Source of the DNA: Aegilops tauschii subsp. strangulata
Taxonomy: Eukaryota > Streptophyta > Magnoliopsida > Poales > Poaceae
Direction: 5' to 3'
Assembly (NCBI RefSeq): GCF_002575655.3
Contig: NC_053038.3
Span: 147,824,885-147,888,884 of the forward strand
DNA: 64,000 nt
Positions 23,465-33,279 of this stretch are shown piece after piece (position 1 is the first letter of the stretch; each line of letters opens with the position of its first letter). The position numbers and the translations under genes are program-made. Under the pieces are notes generated by a model. The model was given only the letters and a program-made list of their open reading frames with translations, did not search any database and was not told the origin of the DNA.

Positions 23465-23769
23465 GCCCTTTATGTGGCGTCGCTCCGACGCCCGACTGCG
23501 GGATGTTTGTCATTTATTTATCCTTTATAAGCCCTTTATGTGGCGTCGCTCAGACGCCCGACTGCGGCATGTTTGTTATTTATTTATCCTTTATAAGCCC
23601 TTTTTGTGGTGTCGCTCAGATGCCCGACTGCGGCATGTTTGTCATTTATTTATCCTTTATAAGCCCTTTATGTGGCGTCGCTCAGACGCCCGACTGCGGC
23701 ATGTTTGTTATTTATTTATCCTTTATAAGCCCTTTTTGTGGTGTCGCTCAGACGCCCAACTGCGGCGTT
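23465..23769 (+). repeat. 66-bp tandem array in the 5' LTR
   Basis: Five units start GCCCTTT at 23465, 23531, 23597, 23663 and 23729, exactly 66 bp apart; the last is cut short. Units 2+3 and 4+5 repeat as a pair (TATGTGGCG then TTTTGTGGT types), giving a 132-bp higher-order unit. As 66 is divisible by 3, the array is open in frame and yields a 22-residue repeated translation, which I regard as incidental. Confidence 0.85.
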
Positions 23770-24363
23770 GTTAATTTACTTGCACCCTTTCGAGGAGTCA
23801 TTTCAGACACTCGATCAATGCATTCTATTTCTACTCCCGTATTACATGTTCATATTTTACCCGCATGCGTGCATCACGGTTTTTCGTTCATTTCGTGATA
23901 GACGTTATCATCATAAAAATATTTGGGAACATGATTGTCTCTTATTATATTATACCCGTGTTCTTAATGTTTGCGAGTACATTCAAACGTACTCACTGGC
24001 TTGTCCCTGGCTATTGTCTTGGCCAGATTCCTTACGTGGAGAAGAGCGTTGCAACGACAACCCCGGAACCCATGGAATGATGATAGCAGCCTCGCGAAGA
24101 TAGGAATTATCCTGGTCAGCTGTTCTTGTGGGAAATGGAGTCCCATAGATGCAGATGAACCACAAACCGCTTCCGCCATCAACCACTAGAAACCAAGTGT
24201 TGTATTCATAGGCCACAATGGTCTTGTACTACATATTTTGTACTTTGCTTGGAATTCTTGTATCAAGTTGGTGCCTCATCAGCTAACAGTAATCCTGGGG
24301 CTGGTGAGCACAAAGGCCATTTTCTGGGAAATTATTATCCCGAAAATCCGGTCCTGACAGACT

Positions 24364-24380
24364 TGGTATCAGAGCCAGGC
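24364..24380 (+). other. Primer binding site, initiator-Met tRNA
   Basis: TTGGTATCAGAGCCAGG lies 4 bases after the 5' LTR and matches the 3' end of plant initiator methionine tRNA (TGGTATCAGAGC). It sets the direction of reverse transcription as plus strand. Confidence 0.85.
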
Positions 24381-24614
24381 TAACCATTGGCTAATCCTAT
24401 CTTAGCCAGGTCAATAAACCTAGGTTAACCAAACCACCAGACCTTAACCTAATCCCGGCCAAGCTTCCCGCGCAAGATAGCCCCACAGTGACCCGACGCC
24501 TTTCGGCGGACGGTGCCCAACCTATCAGCCTAGCCCGTCGATCACGCGCCAGTGACCGACACCTAACACGTCTCTTTCGCAAGCATGCGAAGGAAGACTC
24601 CGTCCCCTTTTTCC

Positions 24615-24622
24615 TATAAAAA
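24615..24622 (+). promoter_or_regulatory. Internal TATA box upstream of first ORF
   Basis: TATAAAAA, 58 bases upstream of the ATG at 24680 and ~250 bp downstream of the LTR. This suggests transcription from inside the element, separate from the LTR promoter. Confidence 0.45.
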
Positions 24623-24679
24623 GGGCGCGCTAGCCTCAGCCCAGCACAGCGCAGCCTCTTTTCCCCAAACCAAGCCACG

Positions 24680-25473
24680 ATGCCTGGCCCCATTGTTCAC
24701 AATGAGACCACAGAACCAACCTTGGAGGTTTTGTGACCGTGCTCGCAAACCTCACCCGCCGTGCCTATGCATTAGAAGAGCCCCCAGAATATGTTGTGTA
24801 CCAAGGACCCATGTACGGTGAGAGCCGTCAGTACCGGGCCACTGTGCACATCTATGGTAGGGGTCTGTCGCCAGAACGCCCCTACAGGTTCACTGGAAGG
24901 ACAACTTCCTTTGAGCCACAAGCCATCCAACGGGCGGCTCGAGAAGCTATAGTTCAACTCCGGCACTTGTCGCCCAGAGTTAACTGTCGCTCGTTCTACT
25001 ACTACCCCAGTCGTGACGGGTATGGTAGGCCGCCCCAGGCTGCCAACGGAGATCACGAGACAGATCCTGCACTATTGCATCTGGTGCTCTATGTAAGCGC
25101 ACTAGAGCAACTGTTCGATCAGGTCACCGTTGATCTGATCGCAGCTCGTGGAGAACTGGTTCACCGCGCCCCGGCGAGAAGAGAAGTGGAGCCCGACGCC
25201 GACAACCCAGTCGTGCTATTCGGACACCCGATCGATCCCTTGAGGGCTGCCCCAGCCATCAACCAGAGTGCTTTGGTGTCCCCAGAAGCACTTCGTCGCC
25301 TTTTGGGAACCCTCTCCAACGGGATTGTGGCCAACAACCCCCGCGATGGTCATCACCACTACCCCGAGCCTGCAGCCCCTCAACCTCAACCAGCAAATCC
25401 TGACGGAGAAACTCGTGGAGAAACCTCGGCATCCGCCAGGCCAGCCCACTTAGATATTAACGAAGTAGACTAA
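24680..25473 (+). CDS. First internal ORF of large-LTR element, dsRBD-like domain
   Basis: The ATG at 24680 opens 18 codons and then meets TGA at 24734. The adjoining frame is open from 24733 for 246 codons, so a single-base loss near 24731 probably broke the start. Counting from 24733, residues 18-77 read PEYVVYQGPMYGE...QYRATVHIYG...G...AIQRAAREAIVQL. The P-x-Y, G-P, V-x-I, G and A..AA..A...L spacing is that of a double-stranded RNA-binding domain. Next come FYYYPSR (88-94) and a helical segment LVLYVSALEQLFDQ. The C-terminal ~60 residues are Pro/Asn-rich. The second ORF (25844) is a clear relative. The domain call is inference from pattern; no such protein is known to me in these elements. 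Confidence 0.55.
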
Positions 25474-25771
25474 GTCGCTCGAGTAGTATCAAGCCTTAGT
25501 TTTCCTACGCTTTGTAATGGTGAGATCTTGTATCGCTTTTATTATATGCTGTCTGCTTGAGCGCCCCTATTTGTGGAGTAGTAGCTATGCATATGTACGT
25601 TGACGTACAGTTGCGTTTTTAAATATCGGGCGCCGCTACCAAAACCACACCCGACGACACCCGCAGCAATGCGTCACATTTATGAGATATGTATATCTGT
25701 GGCTTTGACCCAAGAACAGGATCGACAACCAGTTACCCTTCACCCCGGTAGATAACCCAGCCCCAATGCTA

Positions 25772-25777
25772 TATAAA
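25772..25777 (+). promoter_or_regulatory. Internal TATA box upstream of second ORF
   Basis: TATAAA within GCTATATAAAGGCC, 72 bases upstream of the ATG at 25844. Spacing is like that of the first ORF. Confidence 0.45.
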
Positions 25778-25843
25778 GGCCACCTCATGACCTTGCCGAG
25801 TACCCCTCACCTTGTGCGCAGCACTCACAGCCATTTCTTTGCC

Positions 25844-26476
25844 ATGACGACCCCCAGTATTTATCTAAGAACCCCAGACGCCACCCCAGGTAGTTTTGTT
25901 AAATTATTGTGGGACTTTACCTGCAGTACCATGAGTGCCACCCATCCACCCCAGTACGAGTTGCTCAAATCGAGGATCACCCCACCCACCTCGAAATATT
26001 GGGCAGTGGTGCACATCCCTCCCGCATACCCAAACCAAGACCCAACGGAAGTCTCCTTCGTGGGGAAATCCATGCCGACTCCGCATATGGCCATAGAAGC
26101 TGCTGCGTACGAAGCGCTCGCTCGTCTTCGATTCGCGGTACCCTATGCCAGCGAACGAGGATATTATTATTTTCCGAGTCGTGCAGCACCCGAAGAAGTT
26201 GCATCTTTTCCCGATGGACGAATTGAGAGAGATCCAGTACTGGCCAACCTTGCCCAGTACGTTATTGCTCAGGAGCGTTTGACTCAGCGGGTAATGGGTT
26301 ATCTCCAGAGCCTCGCTGATTTAAATCCTCGGATCGCTATTGGCAGACCACTAAGGCCTGACCAGGAGAGGCGCATTCATCGACTGGTCAACCCGCTTCC
26401 CCCGATAGAAGAGGAGTGTGCCCCAGTACCAGAGGCATTTTCTCAAGACCCTGTCCTTTTGCCGTTTTCCTTGTAA
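25844..26476 (+). CDS. Second internal ORF of large-LTR element, dsRBD-like domain
   Basis: 210 aa, open, no intron. I chose the ATG at 25844 because it follows the TATA box with a normal leader; the frame extends further upstream into that promoter. Residues 36-96 (PQYELL...KYWAVVHI...VSFVG...AIEAAAYEALARLR) have the same layout as residues 18-77 of the first ORF. The match goes on with YYYFPSR (107-113), DPVLANLAQYVIAQE and a final Pro-rich tail. The pattern resembles a double-stranded RNA-binding domain without a clear KK motif at the start of the last helix. The two ORFs look like an old tandem duplication inside the element. Their role is unknown. A part in RNA packaging or silencing evasion is only speculation. 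Confidence 0.6.
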   Translation: MTTPSIYLRTPDATPGSFVKLLWDFTCSTMSATHPPQYELLKSRITPPTSKYWAVVHIPPAYPNQDPTEVSFVGKSMPTPHMAIEAAAYEALARLRFAVPYASERGYYYFPSRAAPEEVASFPDGRIERDPVLANLAQYVIAQERLTQRVMGYLQSLADLNPRIAIGRPLRPDQERRIHRLVNPLPPIEEECAPVPEAFSQDPVLLPFSL

Positions 26477-26889
26477 ACGTCACCGCTGTGTTTATTATCC
26501 CAGTATTTATTTATGTGTTGTAACTTGTACAGATTTGTGCGACGGATCCGATTTTTGGTTCCAATTATGTGAACAATTTTACTGCTGTTAATCTTTATTT
26601 AACTAAATTTTTCTCGCGATAAATTTTTGTAATGAGATTTCTTTCCCCGAGTTGCTACAGCGTATATATATCTTTACGACATAGATTTTTATTTGCGCAG
26701 CATCGTAATAGCAGACTCACAGCTACAACCACTCGACCTCATGCGCTAACTACAAATCCTAGTGCACATTGTTGCGCCTAACTGATCACACCCGAGGACA
26801 CCACAGTCTCAGTAAGAGAGATTTGTGAGTGATCATTCGGGCGCGAGCTGCCCCAGCACACCGACAACAGTTAGCACTCGATGCCGCAC

Positions 26890-27051
26890 CTAATCCCCGT
26901 GATCGCCGCCGCCGCGAAGAGCTAACACTCGAGCGGCAGCATCACGACGATCATCCAGGATCATCGCACACAGGAGCACGGAGTGCCCCAGCAACGTCGC
27001 CAAACCTCCACACACCAGGACCACATACCAGTCCGGCATCGCCTCCGCCAT
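26890..27051 (-). CDS. Short antisense ORF, one hydrophobic segment
   Basis: 53 codons on the minus strand from ATG at 27051. The sequence begins MAEAMPDWYVVLVCGGLATL and residues ~8-32 are hydrophobic enough for one membrane helix. The tail is charged (DDRRDAAARV). A minus-strand TATAAAA at 27153-27159 lies ~100 bases upstream, a proper promoter distance. It lies between the sense ORFs and the 3' LTR, where Tat-type gypsy elements carry antisense ORFs. An overlapping plus-strand frame (26829-27296) lacks an ATG start and is Pro/Arg-rich, and I prefer the antisense reading. Confidence 0.35.
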   Translation of the reverse strand: MAEAMPDWYVVLVCGGLATLLGHSVLLCAMILDDRRDAAARVLALRGGGDHGD

Positions 27052-27152
27052 TAGAGCCTCGCCTCGAGCTCCTGCAAACAGCAATGGAGGAGCAGGAAGG
27101 AGAAGTAGAAGCGAGGCCAGGTGTGAAGAAGAAGAGAGGAGGACCGCGATCG

Positions 27153-27159
27153 TTTTATA
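27153..27159 (-). promoter_or_regulatory. Antisense TATA box in the large-LTR element
   Basis: TATAAAA on the minus strand (GAGC-TATAAAA-CGATC), upstream of the antisense ATG at 27051. Confidence 0.4.
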
Positions 27160-27704
27160 GCTCGAGATCGGTGTACGGTGGGCGAGGTCCACCAGCACCA
27201 ATCGTCGCTCGATCACCGGTGTTCGGAGGCGAGTCCGTGAGCAGTGCCGACAGTGCACTGGCCCGCGAGGTGAGTGCACGCTGCACCGGCAGCTAGCACG
27301 CCGCGCAGTACCGCAGTACGGCCTAGATGCCCTACGCGCTAGGCGTCGCAGGTGGAGGAAGCGCGGGAGAGCACGCGAGAGAGAAGAGAGAGCCAGAGGT
27401 AGAAGAAGAGGCCGACAGCGGGCCCTGGGTCCACCTGTCAGCCAGAGAGAGCACTGTGCTCTCGGGTACGACCAGCGTGTTTTAGTAATTTAGAATTTAT
27501 TCTAAATTACTGTATCCACGTAAAAATATCTCGTTTTTCCCCGACCGTGGATTTTTCCACGCAACGCCAGTGTACCACACTTTGGTTTTACACCACTTAT
27601 TGCCCTCTCACTGTAACCACATTTTTATTGCACAGTAGAATGTTTTCTTTTGATAAAAGCAATGTTTGAAAAGGCTTTTGACAAATCTCGAGGATGAGAT
27701 TTTT

Positions 27705-27721
27705 CTTAAGGGGGGTAGTGT
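27705..27721 (+). other. Polypurine tract of the large-LTR element
   Basis: TTAAGGGGGGTAGTGTT-type tract directly before the 3' LTR start TGTGACACC at 27722. Confidence 0.75.
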
Positions 27722-30700
27722 TGTGACACCCCAAAATTTTGGCCTTGTTTTATAAATTAAAATTTTGCCAGGAAATTAAAACTTTTCCATTTGTCTGGAT
27801 TTACCTTTTGATATTATGGGTTTTTGCCTCAAGTGGAAACTTCCCAAAAACGTTATTGGAAGTGTATACTCTCTCTATGAAACAATTCTTTATCAGTGGA
27901 TTTAATTTTGCAAGATTTGCTTTTCCCTGAGCTTTATTCTTTTAAAATGATTTTTCAAAAAATTGGGAGCCTGTTTTGCACTACAACCATTTGACAAATG
28001 CATTTAATATTTCCACAAAAATTTGGGGATGTCATGTGATGTTCCCACATCACTTTTATGCAAAAATATCTTTTGGTTATTGGAGATTTTGAGCTGTACA
28101 TCAACTTTTCAAATCTGGTCCAGTAGGTATTTTTGCACTACAACCTATTTAAATATTTCTTTAAAAATTCTTCCAAGTGTTTGGAGATGTCAGTAGATGC
28201 ATATAATTCAACTTCATGCAAAAACCCAGTGTTGTTGTTTGAAAAATTTGAGTGAATCAACCTCCTTTTCGTTCTGGTTCAGTTTGGTGAGTTGTACTGC
28301 AACCCTCTTTTATTTTGCTCTAGTGCCCCTGAACTTTTTCCTGCTTGAAGCCCTCCCTAAAAAACCCTTAAGTCCAGGAGAGTGGACCCATTGTAGGATT
28401 TTAAGTGCATGCAATGAAACCTTTTTCTTTCTGTCCAAAACTGTAGTTTTGCAAAACTTGCACTACCAAGTTTCTTGTTTTGCCCAAATGATCTTGCCAT
28501 CATCACCTACAACTAGAGAGACCCTGATCTGGAGATTTTGGCCACTCCAAGAGTTGCCTAAATGCACTCGGCATTCTGTCGAACACTTGGTGTGCACAGT
28601 CAGTTTTGGGCATGTTTCCTAGTTTGCACTATGATCTTGTTCCACTGACCCAGCAACCTTGTCCACTAAACTCCTAGCTATCCCTATCCTAGTCCTGTTA
28701 ATTGCCAGCCTCACCCTCGCACTCTAGGCTGCCCTGGCATTTCGTCGAGCACGTCCCGTGCGTGCTCTGGGCGCGCCCAGAGCGCACGTTTTGCACGCGC
28801 GCGCACCGAGCTGCCGCGTCGCACTGCCGCACTCGCTGCGTTCCGCCCCTGGCCCTTGCTCGCCTGCAGAGACACGCACTATCCTCGCCCACTCCCCACT
28901 CCACCTCTGGCACCCTACAGCGCCGCCGTCAGAGCTTCTGGCGGCACACCGGCGTCGGCAGTGAGCTCCTGCCATGGTCGACGCCGCCCAAGCCACCCGC
29001 GCGCGCCAGCTGCCCCTGTGAACAGCTCGAGCTTATCCTGGAGCCCGTCGGCACGCGCTCGTCGCCGCCACGTCGCCCTGCAGCTACAGCACCGCGGTCG
29101 CCGGCATTCTTATCCACGGCCGCCGCGGGACCAGCCTCAAACGCCTATAAAAGGAGACCCCGAGCCCCTCCGAGCGCTCAGGCGACCTCAAGCCTTCCCC
29201 CTAGAGCTCCCCAAGCAGTGGATTGACCGGAAGAGGCCATCTTCCCCAACTCCGGCCGGTTCGGCCGCCGCTGCCGTCTGGTGCCTTTCGTCGCAACCAG
29301 GCACTCTCCCGCCCATCCAGTGCCACCAACCGCTTCCCCTCGTTCTTGTGGAGCTGCCCAGCGCCTCAACCTCGATCGGAAACCACTGGAGCCCAAAACC
29401 TACTTCACTCCCGTAGCCCCCTCCGCCGCGGAGCTCGCCACCGGCGACTCCTCCCACCACCGTCGACCCAGCGACCACCGAGAGGACCGCCCGGTCTGGC
29501 GGGTCCATCTCTGCCCTCAGGTGCCCTCGAGGAGCCGCCGTTCGTCGACGGCGATCGCCGGAGTCCCGCCCCGTTCGGACAGAGGAAGAGGAGGGAGAGG
29601 GGAGAATGGTCAAACCTGACCAGTGGGCCCTCTGGACCCACTGTCAGTGACCCAGCCCCGCCTCCGCGAGTTCAAGTGGTCACGTAGAACCCCGGAGTAC
29701 GTCTCCTATGCTTCGAAAGCGTATTCTCCCCCGAAACGTTTTCTTTTTCTGGTTTTTATTAAAAACAGAGATTTGACCAAACTTTGACTGGCTATATCTT
29801 TTAAAATAAAACTCCAAATGAGTTGATTATTTTTCCTACCTCTCTAAAAATTTATCTAGTTTATTTTAAGATTTATTTCAAAAATATTTGAAGCAACTTT
29901 TTGTACTGTGTTTGAAATATTTGTTATTTGAATTTTTTTTCAAAATAGGAAATGGAGAGAGAAGAAAGCTTTCAAAAAGTGCACCCTTTGCATACTCTTG
30001 AAGGCAAGCATTCTGAACTCTGGCATAGTATTTTCGTGAGGAGTTTTGATACAGTTACAACACCACTTTGACTTGGAGCATGCGTTATTTCTATGTATCG
30101 ATAAGTCACACGCATGAGTGCATATTGGAGATGCTTTGCTGTTAGTAATGGATATGTTGGAGTTAGTGATCATCCTCGTGAGCTTCTCGTGCATACCGGA
30201 AGGAAGCCGGGAATGTCGTGGTCTTGGGTAGACACGAACTTGTCCCTAGTTCCTCGTTGGGACGAGTGTGTCCGGTATGGCATGATGAGGTTTGATGAAC
30301 GGTGATTCTGTCTGTTAATGGAAATATATTGGTTATGCCAATCATTCGGAGAATACTTGGACCTCCTGAGTTGGCCGTAGGTCGAGTCTTGATTAGTAAC
30401 TTCCACTACTTGTTTTGTACTACCACTTGTCCCTGCCGCGGGTGGGATACGGTTCAGTAAGTTGTCAACCCCTTACCAAGGCACACACCGTACAGAGAGG
30501 CCATGGTGGAAGATACCGGATGCATCCGGTAGGCACGCCACCTGGTCCGGGGGCATCGGTGTTTCCGGTTGGGACCGAGAGGGGGGCACCCCTTAGAGCG
30601 CGCGATATAAATTTGATCCCATGCTACGTCGAGGTTGTAGCCTCCCCACTTAGAGTTTTGCTTGACAGGTGTCGTGGGTGATTCCAGACACTGGTAAGTT

Positions 30701-32020
30701 AAGCTGGTGTGTGCAGGTCAGGCGTGTTTTCAATTAAAAGTCCGTAGGCGGAATTAGTCCCGATGGGCTAAATAAATCCATTACTCGTGGGTAAATAGTA
30801 CACCCTCTGCAGAGGATATATCCATTCGGATAGCCATGTTCATGGGTAAGGACCACAGTCTGAGATGGGTCTAGTGACGGTATTCGGATGGAGAACGGCT
30901 AAACTGGATCATAGAAACGGTATTCGGATGGAGAACGGCTAAACTAGAACACAGTGACGGTCTTCGGATGGAGAAACGGATATACCAGAACATTGTTTAT
31001 GACCTATGTCATCTGAGGATTATGATTATCATTATTGTGGACTAACCAGTTACTTTATTTGAATTACTGAGTATCCCTGGGACGGTTCTACCTCCTGGAT
31101 ATTCACTCTGATTATTCTTATATAAGCCCTTTATGTGGCGTCGCTCCGACGCCCGACTGCGGGATGTTTGTCATTTATTTATCCTTTATAAGCCCTTTAT
31201 GTGGCGTCGCTCAGACGCCCGACTGCGGCATGTTTGTTATTTATTTATCCTTTATAAGCCCTTTTTGTGGTGTCGCTCAGATGCCCGACTGCGGCATGTT
31301 TGTCATTTATTTATCCTTTATAAGCCCTTTATGTGGCGTCGCTCAGACGCCCGACTGCGGCATGTTTGTTATTTATTTATCCTTTATAAGCCCTTTTTGT
31401 GGTGTCGCTCAGACGCCCAACTGCGGCGTTGTTCATTTACTTGCACCCTTTCGAGGAGTCATTTCAGACACTCGATCAATGCATTCTATTTCTACTCCCG
31501 TATTACATGTTCATATTTTACCCGCATGCGTGCATCACGGTTTTTTGTTCATTTCGTGACAGACGTTATCATCATAAAAATATTTTGGAACATGATTATC
31601 TCTTATTATATTATACCCGTGTTCTTAATGTTTGCGAGTACATTCAAACGTACTCACTGGCTTGTCCCTGGCTATTGTCTTGGCCAGATTCCTTACGTGG
31701 AGAAGAGCGTTGCAACGATAGCCCCGGAACCCATGTAATGATGATAGCAGCCTCGCGAAGATAGGAATTATCCTGGTCAGCTGTTCTTGTGGGAAATGGA
31801 GTCCCATAGACGCAGATGAACCACAAACCGCTTCCGCCATCAACCACTAGAAACCAAGTGTTGTATTCATAGGCCACAATGGTCTTGTACTACATATTTT
31901 GTACTTTGCTTGGAATTCTTGTATCAAGTTGGTGCCTCATCAGCTAACAGTAATCCTGGGGCTGGTGAGCACAAAGGCCATTTTCTGGGAAATTATTATC
32001 CCGAAAATCCGGTCCTGATA
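27722..32020 (+). repeat. 3' LTR of the large-LTR element
   Basis: Same structure as the 5' LTR, including TATAAAAG at 29146-29153, three 48-bp repeats at ~30877-30995 and the five-unit 66-bp array at ~31126-31430. Its last two bases are TA instead of CA (…CCTGATA), a one-base change at the terminus. CGTAG follows at once. Confidence 0.9.
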
Positions 32021-32388
32021 CGTAGCCCGCCATCCTCGCCAGGATGGGGAGCTACACCGGGCGGTGGGCGGTGGTCGCCGCGTATCGTTCTTGCCTCTTG
32101 AAGCTCCTAGCTCGCCTTGACGATGAACTCCTGAGCACCGGGCGCTCCTCGCCCAACGCCCTTCAGTGGGAAACATGCAGCGAAGCACGCCTCCACATGG
32201 TGCCTGAGCGCCGCCCTCGTGATGTTGGCTAGGTCTGAGGACCTCCAGAAGAGAGCCCCTGAGCCTTGCCCGAGGAGGGCGCCGGGCGCGCCTTCCTATG
32301 CGAGGGAAGGAGGCGCCCCAACCACGGGCACGAATCCCAAAGTGGTGCGGCCGGAGACGCTGCTCTCCTAAGGCCTTGGGTGGAGTAG

Positions 32389-32820
32389 CTATTTCTTCTT
32401 CATGGGGATGGCCTCAGGAGGGTACAAGGTGCCTTCATTGTCGGGGTCTTCGATCGTTGCGGCTTGGAAGGTGCGCTGGAGGGAGCACACCGCATCTCTT
32501 TCTTCGCAGGGGACCGCGATGACTCCGCCGCTCCCTGGCATCTTGAGGACGTTGTACGGCAGACGGATGTGGGCGACGTCGAAGTCAATGAGCTCGGTGT
32601 GGTATTTGTTACGCTGGCCAAAGGTGACAGGGAGGCGAACCTGCCCTATCGGGGTGGTGGAGCCGTCGGTCACTCCTGAGAAAGGCTTGATAGGCTGTAG
32701 CTGATCGTATGGTACTTGGAAGCTATCGACTGTCTCGACGGACAAGACATTGAGCCCTGCGCCGCCGTTGATGAGGGTCTTGGTGACTTGGACGTTGCTG
32801 ATGACGGGTGAGCAAAGCAT
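32389..32820 (-). pseudogene. Gypsy aspartic protease remnant
   Basis: The minus-strand frame contains VTKTLINGGAGLNVLS, where functional relatives have an Asp at the Asn position of the D-G-G / D-S-G active site, so the catalytic Asp is lost. After it come FSGVTDGSTTPIGQVRLPVTFG and LIDFDVAHIRLPYNVL, typical of plant gypsy retropepsin regions. It belongs to the same minus-strand pol as the reverse transcriptase remnant at 19731-20053; the large-LTR element lies between them. Confidence 0.7.
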
Positions 32821-32939
32821 CAGGAGGGCGCCGGCACTAGCCGCACATTTGAGCTAGTCCGACAAGCTGAAGGTGATGGCGCACTTGGACCACCTGAGCG
32901 GGCGCGTGGCCTCGAGCCTGGGAAGGGCCGCGTTCACCT

Positions 32940-33275
32940 AATGAGGAAACTGCTTGAAATAGCCTAGGTTCCCGGAGTCCTGTTAGCCAAGTGCTACAGC
33001 CCGGATTCACACGCTGCTGACCGACATGTTCGATGTTGGTTCGTGTATGCCTGTCCCCGTAAGTTAGTGCCGCTTTGGGTTCACGACTAGCCATGTCGGC
33101 CCGGGTTCTCTGTCATATGGATGCTAGCGACACTATCATATACGTGAGCCAAAAGGCGCAAACGGTCCCGGGCCATGGTAAGGCGACACCCGTGGGAATA
33201 CCATACGTGAGGCCGCAAAGTGATATGAGGTGTTACCGGCTAGGTCGATGTGACTTGGAATCGGGGTTCTGACAG
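32940..33275 (+). repeat. Foreign gypsy LTR end joined to the host LTR
   Basis: This stretch ends GAATCGGGGTTCTGACA, a normal LTR 3' terminus, and contains CGACATGTTCGATGTTGG and GGCGACACCCGTGGGAATACC, which I recognise as part of a very common Triticeae gypsy LTR (family not named). It abuts the truncated host LTR (GCCGAACCCAAGG at 33276). Its left border near 32940-33000 is unclear. Confidence 0.5.
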
Positions 33276-33279
33276 CCGA

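Larger units (their letters stand above)
20059..24359 (+). repeat. 5' LTR of the large-LTR element
   Basis: Starts TGTGACACCCCAAAAT and ends CCGGTCCTGACA, so it has intact TG...CA ends. The promoter TATA (TATAAAAG) is at 21483-21490, after a GC-rich block that holds several shadow ORFs. This leaves ~2.85 kb of R-U5 downstream of the likely transcription start. It contains three ~48-bp repeats (CGGTATTCGGATGGAGAA) at ~23216-23335 and a 66-bp tandem array at 23465-23769. Confidence 0.9.
20059..32020 (+). mobile_element. Large-LTR non-autonomous element (LARD/Sukkula-like)
   Basis: Complete element of 11,962 bp. The 5' LTR is 20059-24359 (4,301 bp), the internal region 24360-27721 (3,362 bp) and the 3' LTR 27722-32020 (4,299 bp). 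The 5-bp target duplication CGTAG is exact (20054-20058 and 32021-32025). It has an initiator-Met tRNA primer site and a polypurine tract but no gag, protease, reverse transcriptase or integrase. These sizes match the published description of barley LARDs (LTR ~4.5 kb, internal ~3.5 kb); the family call is from memory. By-eye LTR difference is about 66 of 4,300 bases (1.5%). Mobility would need enzymes from an autonomous gypsy relative. Confidence 0.9.

Noticed and set aside
23465..23769. CRISPR array
   Set aside because: Whole 66-bp units repeat without unique spacers, in a plant LTR.
23472..23774. 22-residue repeated protein in the LTR
   Set aside because: It follows only from a 66-bp tandem repeat whose period is divisible by 3. 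Two frames are open at once.
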